Of a stretch of 64,000 nucleotides of DNA, positions 15,178 through 23,199 are shown piece by piece. The position numbers and the translations under genes are program-made. Numbering within the stretch: the first letter of the stretch is position 1; the number at the start of each line of letters is the position of its first letter. The notes beneath the pieces are model-generated. The model had not been told where the DNA came from. It saw nothing but the letters and a program-made list of their open reading frames with translations, and made no database searches. This DNA is from Acidimangrovimonas sediminis (GTDB taxonomy: Bacteria > Pseudomonadota > Alphaproteobacteria > Rhodobacterales > Rhodobacteraceae), in contig NZ_PHSN01000008.1 of assembly GCF_002871005.1 (NCBI RefSeq), positions 1-64,000 of the forward strand. Direction: 5' to 3'.

Positions 15178-16515
15178 ATGCAGGTCACCGAGACCCTGAA
15201 GGACGGTCTGAAGCGCGGCTACACCATCACGGTGACTGCTGCCGAGCTCGACGCGAAGGTGCAGGAAAAGCTGGTCGAGGCGCAGCCCGAAGTCGAGATG
15301 AAGGGCTTTCGCAAGGGCAAGGTGCCGATGGCGATGCTGCGCAAGCAGTTCGGTCAGCGCCTGGTCGGCGACGCGATCCAGGAAGCCGTGGACGGCGCGA
15401 TGCGCGATCATTTCGAAGCCACCGGCGACCGCCCGGCGCTGCAGCCCGACGTGAAGATGCAGAACGGCGAGACCTGGAAGGAAGGTGACGACGTGGTCGT
15501 CGACATGTCCTACGAGGCGCTGCCGGAGATCCCCGAGGTCGACCTGTCGGGCCTCGCGCTCGAGAAGATGGTGGTCAAGGCCGATGATGAGGCCGTCGAC
15601 GAGGCGCTGAAGAACCTCGCCGAATCCGCCGAGAACTTTGAGGACCGCAAGGCGGGCTCGAAGGCCAAGGACGGCGACCAGATCGTGATCGACTTCCTGG
15701 GCAAGGTCGACGGCGAAGCCTTCGAGGGCGGCGCGGCCGAGGATTACCCGCTGGTTCTGGGCTCGGGCAGCTTCATCCCCGGCTTCGAGGAGCAGCTGGT
15801 CGGTGCCAAGGCTGGTGACGAGGTCACCGTGACCGTGAACTTCCCCGAGGAATACGGTGCCAAGAATCTGGCCGGCAAGGAAGCCACCTTCGACTGCACG
15901 GTCAAGGCGGTGAAGGCCCCCAAGCCCGCCGAGATCGACGACGAGCTGGCGAAGAAATACGGCGCCGAGGATCTTGCCGCGTTGAAATCGCAGATCGGCG
16001 AGCGTCTGGAAGAGGAATATGCCGGTGCGGCGCGCGCGGTGATGAAGCGTTCGCTTCTCGACCAGCTCGACAAGCTGGTGTCGTTCGACCTGCCGCCGAG
16101 CCTGGTCGAGGTCGAGGCCAAGCAGATCGCGCACCAGCTGTGGCACGAGGAAAACCCCGATCACCATGGCCATGACCATGGCGAGATGGACGTGACCGAC
16201 GAGCACACCAAGCTGGCGACCCGCAGGGTGCGCCTTGGCCTCCTGCTGGCCGAGATGGGCCGCAAGCACGAGATCGAGGTGTCGGACGGCGAGATGACCC
16301 AGGCGATCCTGACGCAGGCGCGCCAGTATCCGGGGCAGGAGCGTGCGTTCTTCGACTTCGTGCAGCAGAACGCCGAGATCCAGCAGCAGATCCGCGCCCC
16401 GCTGTTCGAGGACAAGGTCGTCGATCACATCGTCAGCCACGCCAAGGTCGACGAGAAGGACGTCTCGAAGGACGACCTTCAGAAGGCCGTCGAGGCGCTT
16501 GACGAAGAGGCCTGA
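15178..16515 (+). CDS. tig: Trigger factor, ribosome-bound chaperone
   Basis: The 445-residue protein binds near the ribosome exit tunnel and folds nascent chains. The N-terminal ribosome-binding domain contains the GFRKGKVP signature (residues about 42-49). The FKBP-type peptidyl-prolyl isomerase domain spans about 150-245 ([22 protein letters not shown]), and the helical C-terminal chaperone arms follow. AAGGAACGGAAG precedes the ATG. A histidine-rich loop (HHGHDHG, about residue 330) is worth noting. The usual downstream partners clpP/clpX are absent. Confidence 0.97.
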   Translation: MQVTETLKDGLKRGYTITVTAAELDAKVQEKLVEAQPEVEMKGFRKGKVPMAMLRKQFGQRLVGDAIQEAVDGAMRDHFEATGDRPALQPDVKMQNGETWKEGDDVVVDMSYEALPEIPEVDLSGLALEKMVVKADDEAVDEALKNLAESAENFEDRKAGSKAKDGDQIVIDFLGKVDGEAFEGGAAEDYPLVLGSGSFIPGFEEQLVGAKAGDEVTVTVNFPEEYGAKNLAGKEATFDCTVKAVKAPKPAEIDDELAKKYGAEDLAALKSQIGERLEEEYAGAARAVMKRSLLDQLDKLVSFDLPPSLVEVEAKQIAHQLWHEENPDHHGHDHGEMDVTDEHTKLATRRVRLGLLLAEMGRKHEIEVSDGEMTQAILTQARQYPGQERAFFDFVQQNAEIQQQIRAPLFEDKVVDHIVSHAKVDEKDVSKDDLQKAVEALDEEA

Positions 16516-16540
16516 TCGGCCCCTCTCTCCACGATTTGCG

Positions 16541-16568
16541 AAGGGCTGCCCTGAGGGGCGGCCCTTTT
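16541..16568 (+). terminator. Intrinsic terminator after tig
   Basis: AAGGGCTGCCC (16541-16551) pairs with GGGCGGCCCTT (16556-16566, one G-T pair) around a TGAG loop and runs into TTTT. Confidence 0.8.
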
Positions 16569-16585
16569 GCGTTTCCGGTGCCGGT

Positions 16586-17128
16586 TCAGACGGCGCCGAT
16601 CCGGTCGAGGACGAATTGCGCCCGCGCCTCGGCCCCTGCGAGAGGCAGGTTCACCAGGCGGTAACCAAGGCGCCGGTAGGTCTCCGCCATCGTCCGGCTG
16701 GTGGCGGCGGCTTCTTCGGGGGCCTGCCGTCGCTCGGCGTCGCGGGCATAGATCGCGGGCCAGTGCGGGGCGAGGAAAACCGTGGGGTTGTAGCGGAACG
16801 CGCGGCCGGCGGTTGAGATGTGCGCAGGCACCGGCAGGCCGCAAAGCGTGAGGTAGCCGATCACGTCGGGCAGGCCGCGATCGAGGATCACCGGGCCGGG
16901 GAGAGCCGAGGCCTCGGCGTGGGAGCGCATCTCCCACCCCAGCATCTGCTCGGCATAGCCGGTGCGGTCGGCCCATGGCAGGGCGGTGCCGCCGATCCGC
17001 CGCTGGTCGCGAATGATCGCGCGCCCGGCCTCGGGCATATGGGCGAGACCGCGGCGGGCGAGGGCATTGATCAGGGTCGTCTTGCCGGCGCCGGGGCCGC
17101 CGGTGACGACGAAGAGGCGGTCACTCAT
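16586..17128 (-). CDS. Small P-loop ATPase (AAA_28-like)
   Basis: The 180-residue protein opens with a Walker A motif GGPGAGKTT (residues 10-18). It continues with VILDRGLPDVIGY, typical of AAA_28/thymidylate-kinase-like small ATPases whose substrate is usually unknown. There is no membrane segment or extra domain. It is transcribed away from the PAAR effector gene across a 232-bp gap. NadR-like or deoxynucleoside-kinase-like roles are possible, but I cannot choose between them. Confidence 0.75.
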   Translation of the reverse strand: MSDRLFVVTGGPGAGKTTLINALARRGLAHMPEAGRAIIRDQRRIGGTALPWADRTGYAEQMLGWEMRSHAEASALPGPVILDRGLPDVIGYLTLCGLPVPAHISTAGRAFRYNPTVFLAPHWPAIYARDAERRQAPEEAAATSRTMAETYRRLGYRLVNLPLAGAEARAQFVLDRIGAV

Positions 17129-17307
17129 GGAGCGATCCTTCCGGTCAAGGCCGGTCCGGGCCGGTCAGGGGGGAGATGACGATGCGAAAGGGGGAGACGC
17201 GGGGCCGTCGGGCGGCCCTGCGCTATTGAAAGGTATCCGGGGTCGCGTCCCGGCGCAAGCAGGGCGGGGGCGCGTGTCCGGAGGCCGGCGCCGACCCGGC
17301 GGCTGCG

Positions 17308-17336
17308 TTGACAATGGGGAACGACCTGCCGATACT
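17308..17336 (+). promoter_or_regulatory. Promoter of the PAAR-lipase gene
   Basis: A perfect TTGACA (17308-17313) is followed after 17 bp by GATACT (17331-17336), a housekeeping sigma-type promoter. It gives a short 5' leader of about 18 bases before ATG 17361. Confidence 0.65.
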
Positions 17337-17360
17337 TCTCGCATTCGTGAGGGTATTTGA

Positions 17361-18542
17361 ATGCCGGGACTTCCTGCCGCGCGTCTGACCGACATGCACA
17401 CCTGCCCGATGTGCATGGGGGCGACCCTTCCGATCCTGCCCGCCTGCCAACCGAACGTTCTTGTCGGCAAGCTGCCCGCCGCGCGAATGGGTGACCTTTG
17501 CGCCTGTGTCGGGCCGCCGCCGGCGGCGGTGGACGCGATTATCTTCGGCTCGCCCACCGTGCTGATCGGTGGACGGCCGGCGGCGCGGCTGGGCGACCCC
17601 ACGGCGAAGGGTGGAGCGATCATGCCGCCCTGCCTGCCGACCGTGCTGATCGGGATGGCCGGGGCGATGGGGCCGCCGGGCATGCAGGTGCTGCCACCGA
17701 TCTGCATCCGCCTGTCGGCCGACGCGGCACGGCTGGCGCAGGCGCAGAACGACGCCATGATGGCGGGCGCGGCCTATGGCGGTGCGGATGCGCCGCTGCC
17801 GCCGAACACCGCGCGCGCCACCGACGAGGATCTCGAGGCGCTGGGGCTGAAGGATGGCGACATGGATCTGACCCGCATCCCCGACAGCGATTTCCGCTCG
17901 GACGTGTTCGTCCATACCGATCCGGTGACTGGCGAGAAGGATTACACCATCGCGTTCAAGGGCACCTCGCCGCTGAGTGGCGAGGATTGGGAGACCAACG
18001 TCAAGCAGGGACTGGGCAAGGAGACGCCGTATTACAACCGCGCGATGCAGATCGGGCAGACCGCGGAGACCATGGCCCCGGGCCGCGTCCGCTTTACCGG
18101 GCATTCGCTGGGGGGCGGCATGGCATCGGCCGCGTCGGCCGTGAGCGGCGCGCCGGGGAGCACCTTCAACGCGGCGGGCCTGAACCCCGCGACGACGGAG
18201 CGGTTCGGCAAGACGCTGGGCGACGTGCCGATGGAGGCCTATTACGTCGAGGGTGACATCCTGAGTGCCGGCCAGGACAACACCCCGCTGCCCGATGCGG
18301 TGGGCACGCGGCGGCCGTTGGCGCCGGCCAAGGATTCGGCCTGGACCGATTATGCCGGCGCCGCGGCGGGCGGCATCGCCGGAGGTTTTGCCGGCGGTTT
18401 CGGGGGCGCCGCGGCCGGGGGCGCGGCGGGCGGATCGGCGGCGCGGGGCGGACGGCTTCACCTGATGAGTTCGGTCAACGAGGCGTTGGAGAAGGCCGCG
18501 AAAGGCATCTACGACACGCAGGTCGCGAACGGATGCCTGTGA
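17361..18542 (+). CDS. PAAR-domain lipase, probable type VI secretion effector
   Basis: The 393-residue protein starts with a PAAR-type tip domain (residues about 1-115) with the repeated motifs LPAARMGD, GRPAARLGD and VLIG, plus paired Cys/His that could hold the tip metal. An alpha/beta-hydrolase region follows, with nucleophile Ser249 in GHSLGGG and flanking class-3-lipase features (DYTIAFKGTSP upstream). Residues about 334-361 form a Gly/Ala zipper that may insert in membranes. There is no signal peptide, as expected for a spike-delivered effector. GAGGG lies upstream of the ATG. The next gene overlaps by 10 bp and may encode immunity. No other secretion genes are in the window. Confidence 0.8.
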   Translation: MPGLPAARLTDMHTCPMCMGATLPILPACQPNVLVGKLPAARMGDLCACVGPPPAAVDAIIFGSPTVLIGGRPAARLGDPTAKGGAIMPPCLPTVLIGMAGAMGPPGMQVLPPICIRLSADAARLAQAQNDAMMAGAAYGGADAPLPPNTARATDEDLEALGLKDGDMDLTRIPDSDFRSDVFVHTDPVTGEKDYTIAFKGTSPLSGEDWETNVKQGLGKETPYYNRAMQIGQTAETMAPGRVRFTGHSLGGGMASAASAVSGAPGSTFNAAGLNPATTERFGKTLGDVPMEAYYVEGDILSAGQDNTPLPDAVGTRRPLAPAKDSAWTDYAGAAAGGIAGGFAGGFGGAAAGGAAGGSAARGGRLHLMSSVNEALEKAAKGIYDTQVANGCL

Positions 18543-19039
18543 GGCGCGCGCTGGTTGTCTCGGGTGCGGCGGCCTTGTTAGTCTGGGTCGGTGCCCGCAG
18601 TTCCGGGGCCATGGGAGGGCCGAAGATGGCGAACGACATGTCGGACCCCAACGCGAAGGGGCCGAACAACTGGCCGGTGATCTTCGACGCGATCGAGGCC
18701 GAGGATCACGCCCGGCTCAAGTCGCTTCTGGATTCGGGCGCCGATATCGAGATCAAGGGCTTTCAGGGGGCGACCCCGGTGCTTGCCGCGGCGGTGATCG
18801 AGGATTGGCCGACGGTTCTGTACCTGCTTCAGCGCGGCGCGCGCCCGGGAGTGGCGGACAAGCGGGGCTTCACCTTGCCCTACCTTGCCGCGAAGTCCCG
18901 GGTCGATCTGGACGGGCGCTATGGCAAGGCCCTGGCGGATGTTCGGAAAATCCTGAATGATCGGGGGCTTATGGGGCAGTATTACGAGCCGGCAGAGGTG
19001 CGAAAACGCATGAATGAAGGCCGCTGGCCGCCACGGTGA
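18533..19039 (+). CDS. Exported ankyrin-repeat protein, candidate immunity protein
   Basis: The 168-residue protein has a plausible N-terminal export signal (MPVRRALVVSGAAALLVWVG, cleavage around residue 25) and two or three ankyrin repeats (about residues 50-115: IFDAIEAEDHARLKSLLDSGADIE, then TPVLAAAVIEDWPTVLYLLQRGA). It starts inside the effector gene, 10 bp before that gene's stop, so the two are co-expressed. A periplasmic partner is what a phospholipase delivered to the periplasm would require, hence the immunity guess. An internal ATG at 18611 would remove most of the signal peptide; the first ATG is favoured by the coupling. Confidence 0.65.
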   Translation: MPVRRALVVSGAAALLVWVGARSSGAMGGPKMANDMSDPNAKGPNNWPVIFDAIEAEDHARLKSLLDSGADIEIKGFQGATPVLAAAVIEDWPTVLYLLQRGARPGVADKRGFTLPYLAAKSRVDLDGRYGKALADVRKILNDRGLMGQYYEPAEVRKRMNEGRWPPR

Positions 19040-19095
19040 CGGCGCGGCGGCGGGCCTGTCGCGGCGCGTGTCGAGCACAACCTGAAATTTAGCGC

Positions 19096-19124
19096 TTGAC
19101 TCTGCGAACGCTCCAGGGTATAGC
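19096..19124 (+). promoter_or_regulatory. Candidate promoter of the gene transfer agent operon
   Basis: TTGACT (19096-19101) and TATAGC (19119-19124) are 17 bp apart. An inverted repeat AGCTT-cagac-AAGCT (19122-19136) overlaps the -10 box and the expected start site and could be an operator. In Rhodobacter capsulatus such operons are switched on in few cells by dedicated regulators; no regulator gene is in the window. Confidence 0.6.
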
Positions 19125-19149
19125 TTCAGACAAGCTGGAAGAGGTGGGC

Positions 19150-19182
19150 AAGCGGCACGGGGAGACCCGGGGCCGCTTTTTT
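19150..19182 (+). terminator. Terminator-like hairpin in the GTA leader
   Basis: AAGCGGC-a-CGGG-GAGA-CCCG-gg-GCCGCTT (19150-19178) is followed by TTTTG. It is a strong intrinsic terminator about 25 bp after the -10 box, so a transcript from that promoter would end after roughly 50 bases unless antiterminated. It could instead serve the upstream ankyrin gene. Confidence 0.75.
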
Positions 19183-19390
19183 GTTGCCCGGCTTTCTCGA
19201 GAGCGGTTTTCTTGAGAGCCGGTGGCTGCGGTGCCGCAATTTCGCTTGGCATCGCGGCACATCGCACCGTGGCACCATCGCATCGGGTCACCGCCGTACC
19301 AGCAAGACACTCGCGGGACCGGGCGGTCGGGCGTGCCAGGCACGCCCGGGGCCGGGTGACGCGGGTCCGAGGGGCAGGAACATTCTCTAC

Positions 19391-19717
19391 ATGGACATGG
19401 ACACTCCCGATCCGTCGGGGGCGCCGCCGCGACCGCTGGTTTCGGAGGCCTCCCTTCTTTACACGACCGCCGCCGAGGTGCTGGCCCACATGCTGCGGGA
19501 ATTGCAGCGGGGCGAGCTGGACGAGGCGAAGAAGGTTCCGGGCTATGCCCGTGAACTGCGCCAGGCACTGCAGGCGGTCCTGACCGAAAGGACGACCCTT
19601 GAACGACTCCGCAAAGACGAGGCCGGCGGCGCCGGCCCCGGGGCGCTCGACTTCGATGCGGCCCGCGCTGAGATCGGGCGCCGCCTGGCTTGCCTCCGCG
19701 ACGCCGGAGACTGTTGA
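19391..19717 (+). CDS. g1: GTA gp1-like small terminase subunit
   Basis: The 108-residue protein occupies the g1 position of RcGTA-type clusters, where gp1 acts as the small terminase that starts DNA packaging. It has a helical core (EVLAHMLRELQRGELDEAKKVPGYARELRQALQAVL) and a second helix rich in Arg/Glu. ATG 19391 is taken, though the ribosome binding site is weak (AGGAA about 12 bases upstream). Its last 119 bases overlap g2 in another frame. In GTAs this subunit does not confer sequence-specific packaging. The function rests on position more than sequence. Confidence 0.75.
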   Translation: MDMDTPDPSGAPPRPLVSEASLLYTTAAEVLAHMLRELQRGELDEAKKVPGYARELRQALQAVLTERTTLERLRKDEAGGAGPGALDFDAARAEIGRRLACLRDAGDC

Positions 19718-21011
19718 TGCCTTCCTGGAGAGCCTGAGCGAGGGCGCGCTGATGGCGCTGCCCTGGATGTTCGAGTTCTGGGCGCTGCCGCATCAGCTGC
19801 CGCCCGAGGGCGTCTGGCGCAGCTGGGTGATCATGGGCGGCCGCGGCGCGGGCAAGACCCGGGCCGGGGCCGAGTGGGTGCGTGCCCAGGTTGAGGGGGC
19901 GCGGCCCGGCGATCCGGGCGTGGCGCGGCGCGTGGCACTGGTGGGTGAGACGATCGACCAGGCGCGCGAGGTGATGGTGTTCGGCGACAGCGGGATCCTG
20001 GCCTGCACGCCGCCCGACCGGCGCCCGGCCTGGGAGGCCACGCGCAAGCGGCTGGTCTGGCCCAACGGGGCGGTGGCGGAGCTGTATTCGGCACATGACC
20101 CGGAGCGTCTGCGGGGGCCGCAGTTCGACGCGGCCTGGTCCGACGAGCTGGCGAAGTGGAAGCGGGCTGAGGAGGCCTGGGACATGCTGCAGTTCGCGCT
20201 GCGGCTGGGGGCCGGGCCGCGCCAGGTGGTGACGACGACGCCGCGCAACGTGGGGGTGTTGAAGGCGATCCTGCGAAACCCTTCGACCGTGCTGACGCAT
20301 GCGCCGACCGAGGCGAACCGGGCCTATCTGGCGGCTTCGTTCCTCGAGGAGGTGCGGGCGCGGTACGGCGGGACGCGCAAGGGTCGGCAGGAGCTGGACG
20401 GTGTGCTCCTGGAGGATGCCGAGGGTGCGCTCTGGACAAGTGCGATGCTGGAGGCGGCGCGGGGCGATGCAGTGCCGAAGCTGAGCCGTGTGGTGGTGGC
20501 GGTGGATCCGCCAGTCACCGGGCACGGGCGGTCGGATGCCTGCGGGATCGTGGTGGCGGGCGTGGTGGCCGAGGGGCCGCCGCAGGATTGGCGGGCCTAC
20601 GTCCTTGAGGACGCGAGCGTCGAGGCGGCATCGCCCGACGGGTGGGCCCGGGCCGCGATCGCGGCGATGGAGCGGCACGGGGCCGAGCGTCTGGTAGCCG
20701 AGGTGAACCAGGGCGGGGATCTGGTGGAGAGCGTGCTGCGGCAGGTCGATCCTCTGGTGCCCTATCGTGCGGTGCGGGCGGCGCGCGGCAAGGCCGCGCG
20801 GGCCGAGCCGGTGGCCGCGCTCTACGAGCAGGGCCGGGTGCGCCATGTCCGGGGGCTGGGGCTGCTGGAGGACCAGATGGCGCAGATGACGGCGCGGGGT
20901 TTCGAGGGCACGGGGTCGCCGGACCGGGTGGACGCGCTGGTCTGGGCGCTGACCGACCTGATGATCGCGCCGGCACAGGCCTGGCGGCGGCCGCGGGTGC
21001 GGGGGCTGTGA
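19599..21011 (+). CDS. g2: GTA large terminase (TerL)
   Basis: The 470-residue motor protein packages random host DNA into the GTA head. It shows Walker A GGRGAGKT (residues 80-87), the ATPase core, and a C-terminal RNase H-like nuclease domain (VVVAVDPPVTG about residue 300, LVAEVNQGGD about 370). TTG 19599 is chosen because GAAAGGA lies 6 bases upstream; the first ATG (19656) would still overlap g1 by 62 bp. Confidence 0.92.
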   Translation: MNDSAKTRPAAPAPGRSTSMRPALRSGAAWLASATPETVDAFLESLSEGALMALPWMFEFWALPHQLPPEGVWRSWVIMGGRGAGKTRAGAEWVRAQVEGARPGDPGVARRVALVGETIDQAREVMVFGDSGILACTPPDRRPAWEATRKRLVWPNGAVAELYSAHDPERLRGPQFDAAWSDELAKWKRAEEAWDMLQFALRLGAGPRQVVTTTPRNVGVLKAILRNPSTVLTHAPTEANRAYLAASFLEEVRARYGGTRKGRQELDGVLLEDAEGALWTSAMLEAARGDAVPKLSRVVVAVDPPVTGHGRSDACGIVVAGVVAEGPPQDWRAYVLEDASVEAASPDGWARAAIAAMERHGAERLVAEVNQGGDLVESVLRQVDPLVPYRAVRAARGKAARAEPVAALYEQGRVRHVRGLGLLEDQMAQMTARGFEGTGSPDRVDALVWALTDLMIAPAQAWRRPRVRGL

Positions 21012-21038
21012 GGGCGGCGCGCTCGGCCGGGTGAGGAT

Positions 21039-21072
21039 GCCTCCGGCGGGAGTATTTCGGCAAGAAAGAAGG
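21039..21072 (+). repeat. Dispersed intergenic repeat between g2 and g3
   Basis: GCCTCCGGCGGGAGTATTTC followed by GGCAAGAAAGAAGG matches the repeat family of this window. It sits in the only sizeable gap (166 bp) of the early GTA operon, upstream of the portal gene. Confidence 0.6.
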
Positions 21073-21177
21073 TTGGGCTGTGCGTGTGCCGGGCGGCGGC
21101 GCGGCCCGTGGGCAGGGTGCGCGGAGCCGGAGCCGGGAGCGGTTTCGGGGGCGCGCGCGTGATCGAGGAGAAGGCGG

Positions 21178-22350
21178 ATGTTTCAGTTCCTGCGGCGCAA
21201 GGAAGCGGTCGTGCCGGAGCGCAAGGCGGGCGCGGCGGTCCCGGCGATCGCCTGGGCGGGCTCGGGCCGGGTGGCAGGGGGCGCGCGCGACGGGGCGTCC
21301 CTGGTGCGTGCGGGGTTCCAGGGCAACCCGGTGGGGTTTCGCGCGGTGCGGCTGATCGCCGAGGCGGCGGCAGCGCTGCCGCTGGTCTATCAGGATGCCG
21401 AGCGGCGCTATGACGTGCATCCGTTGATCGACCTGATCCGGCGGCCGAACCCGGCGCAGGGGCGAGCGGAGCTGTTCGAGGCGCTTTACGCGCAGATCCT
21501 GCTCAGTGGGGACGGGTATCTCGAGGCGGTGCCGGGGGCGGGGCGGCTGCCGCTGGAGCTGCATGTGCTGCGCTCGGACCGGATGCGGCTGGTACCTGGG
21601 GCCGATGGCTGGCCGGTGGCCTACGAATACCGGGTGGGCAATCGCAAGCACCGGTTCGACATGACCGGGGCGGTGGCGCCGGTCTGCCATGTGAAGAGTT
21701 TTCATCCGCAGGACGACCATTACGGCCTGTCGCCGTTGCAGGCGGCGGCGGTGGCGCTGGACGTGCACAATGCCGCCAGCACCTGGTCGAAGGCCTTGCT
21801 GGACAACGCGGCGCGGCCCTCGGGGGCGATCGTGTACCGGGGCGCCGATGGGCAGGGCGGGCTGTCGGCCGACCAGTACGACCGGCTGGTGGCGGAGATG
21901 GAGAGCTATCACCAGGGCGCGCGGAATGCCGGGCGGCCGATGCTGCTGGAAGGCGGCCTTGACTGGAAGCCCATGGGGTTCTCGCCCTCGGACATGGAAT
22001 TCCTGAAGACCAAGGAAGGGGCGGCGCGGGAGATCGCCATCGCCTTCGGGGTGCCGCCGATGCTGATGGGGATCCCGGGCGACGCGACCTATGCCAATTA
22101 TCAGGAGGCGAACCGGGCCTTCTATCGGCTGACGGTGGTGCCGCTGGTCACGCGGGTGACGGCGGCGGTGGGGCATTGGCTGGCGGGGTTCTCGGGCGAG
22201 GCCGTCGAGATCCGGCCCGACCTCGATCAGGTGCCGGCCCTGGCCGCCGAGCGCGACCAGCAATGGGCCCGGGTGGGGGCGGCCGAGTTCCTGACCGATG
22301 CCGAGAAGCGGGCGATCCTGGGGTTGCCGCGGCTGGCCGGGGAGGCCTGA
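21178..22350 (+). CDS. g3: GTA portal protein
   Basis: The 390-residue HK97-family portal forms the dodecameric ring through which DNA enters and leaves the head. Family features include the N-terminal FQGNPVGFRAVRLIAEAAAALPL, the central LLSGDGYLEAV core and the PPMLMGIPGDATYANYQEANRAFY segment near residue 300 typical of phage portals. GGAGAAGG precedes ATG 21178. It follows g2 after a 166-bp gap. Confidence 0.93.
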   Translation: MFQFLRRKEAVVPERKAGAAVPAIAWAGSGRVAGGARDGASLVRAGFQGNPVGFRAVRLIAEAAAALPLVYQDAERRYDVHPLIDLIRRPNPAQGRAELFEALYAQILLSGDGYLEAVPGAGRLPLELHVLRSDRMRLVPGADGWPVAYEYRVGNRKHRFDMTGAVAPVCHVKSFHPQDDHYGLSPLQAAAVALDVHNAASTWSKALLDNAARPSGAIVYRGADGQGGLSADQYDRLVAEMESYHQGARNAGRPMLLEGGLDWKPMGFSPSDMEFLKTKEGAAREIAIAFGVPPMLMGIPGDATYANYQEANRAFYRLTVVPLVTRVTAAVGHWLAGFSGEAVEIRPDLDQVPALAAERDQQWARVGAAEFLTDAEKRAILGLPRLAGEA

Positions 22351-22354
22351 GTCG

Positions 22355-22603
22355 ATGGAGGGGCGCAAGCCTCCCGGCGGGGGCTCGCGCTTTCTCTACG
22401 ACAGTTTCGACGCGACGGCGGCGCGGATCGAGGCCAACGAGCGCGTGGCCGAGGAGCGCTGGACCGGGCTGGAGCGGCGGCTCGGGCAGATCGAGGTGGC
22501 GCTGGACCGGTTGGAGCGGCGGATCTGGATGGCGGTCTACGGCGCGCTGATCTTCATGCTGGCGCAGGGCGCGGGGCTGATCGTCGACTCCCTTTTGAAG
22601 TGA
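22355..22603 (+). CDS. g3.5: GTA gp3.5-like small membrane protein
   Basis: The 82-residue protein has a helical coiled-coil-prone segment (residues about 20-55: RIEANERVAEERWTGLERRLGQIEVALDRLERR) and one C-terminal transmembrane helix (AVYGALIFMLAQGAGLIV). It occupies the position of the small head-related gene between portal and protease in RcGTA clusters; its mechanistic role is not established. It starts 4 bp after g3. Confidence 0.75.
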   Translation: MEGRKPPGGGSRFLYDSFDATAARIEANERVAEERWTGLERRLGQIEVALDRLERRIWMAVYGALIFMLAQGAGLIVDSLLK

Positions 22604-22614
22604 GGAAACCGGAC

Positions 22615-23169
22615 ATGGACGCAAGGGATTACGGGCTGGAGCTGAAGTATTGCCGGCCGGAGGTGGCGCTGGAACTGGGCGAGGATGCGACGATCCGGGG
22701 CTATGCTTCGGTCTTCGGCCATGTCGACCAGGGCGGCGACGTGGTGGCGGCCGGGGCCTATGCCCGGTCGCTGAGTGCGCTGGCGGCGCGGGGCGGGCGG
22801 GTGAAGATGCTGTGGCAGCACGATCCCGCGCAGCCGATCGGCGTCTGGGACGTGGTGCGCGAGGACGGCAAGGGCCTGTGGGTCGAGGGCCGGGTGCTGA
22901 CCGAGGTGGCGCAGGGCCGTGAGGCGCTGGCGTTGCTGGACGCGGGTGCGATCGAGGGGCTGTCGATCGGCTACCGCACGGTCAGCGCGGAGCGCGACGC
23001 CAAGGGTCGCAGGTTGTTGCAGGAACTGGAGCTCTGGGAGGTGTCGCTGGTGACCTTCCCGATGCTCGCGGAGGCGCGGGTGGCGGCCAAGGGCGAAGCG
23101 CCCGACCCGTTGCTCGCTGACTTGGCGGAGGTCCTGGAGGACGCCCGCCGGACGCTGGCGGGGCGCTGA
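22615..23169 (+). CDS. g4: GTA prohead protease
   Basis: A serine protease of the HK97 prohead (U35) family that trims the capsid precursor during head maturation. The 184-residue protein shows the catalytic His in WQHDPAQPIGVW and Ser in EGLSIGYRT. ATG 22615 with GAGGA 8 bases upstream is favoured over GTG 22600, which overlaps the g3.5 stop. It lies directly before the capsid gene, as in HK97-type phages. Confidence 0.92.
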   Translation: MDARDYGLELKYCRPEVALELGEDATIRGYASVFGHVDQGGDVVAAGAYARSLSALAARGGRVKMLWQHDPAQPIGVWDVVREDGKGLWVEGRVLTEVAQGREALALLDAGAIEGLSIGYRTVSAERDAKGRRLLQELELWEVSLVTFPMLAEARVAAKGEAPDPLLADLAEVLEDARRTLAGR

Positions 23170-23199
23170 GCCGCCCGCACGAACCCCAAGGAGAGATGA

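Larger units (their letters stand above)
19040..19390. other. Gene-free leader of the gene transfer agent operon
   Basis: These 351 bp between the ankyrin gene and terS contain a promoter-like pair and a terminator hairpin, listed separately. From 19183 to 19390 a frame is open in phase with terS but lacks a convincing start, and I see nothing else. Confidence 0.6.
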
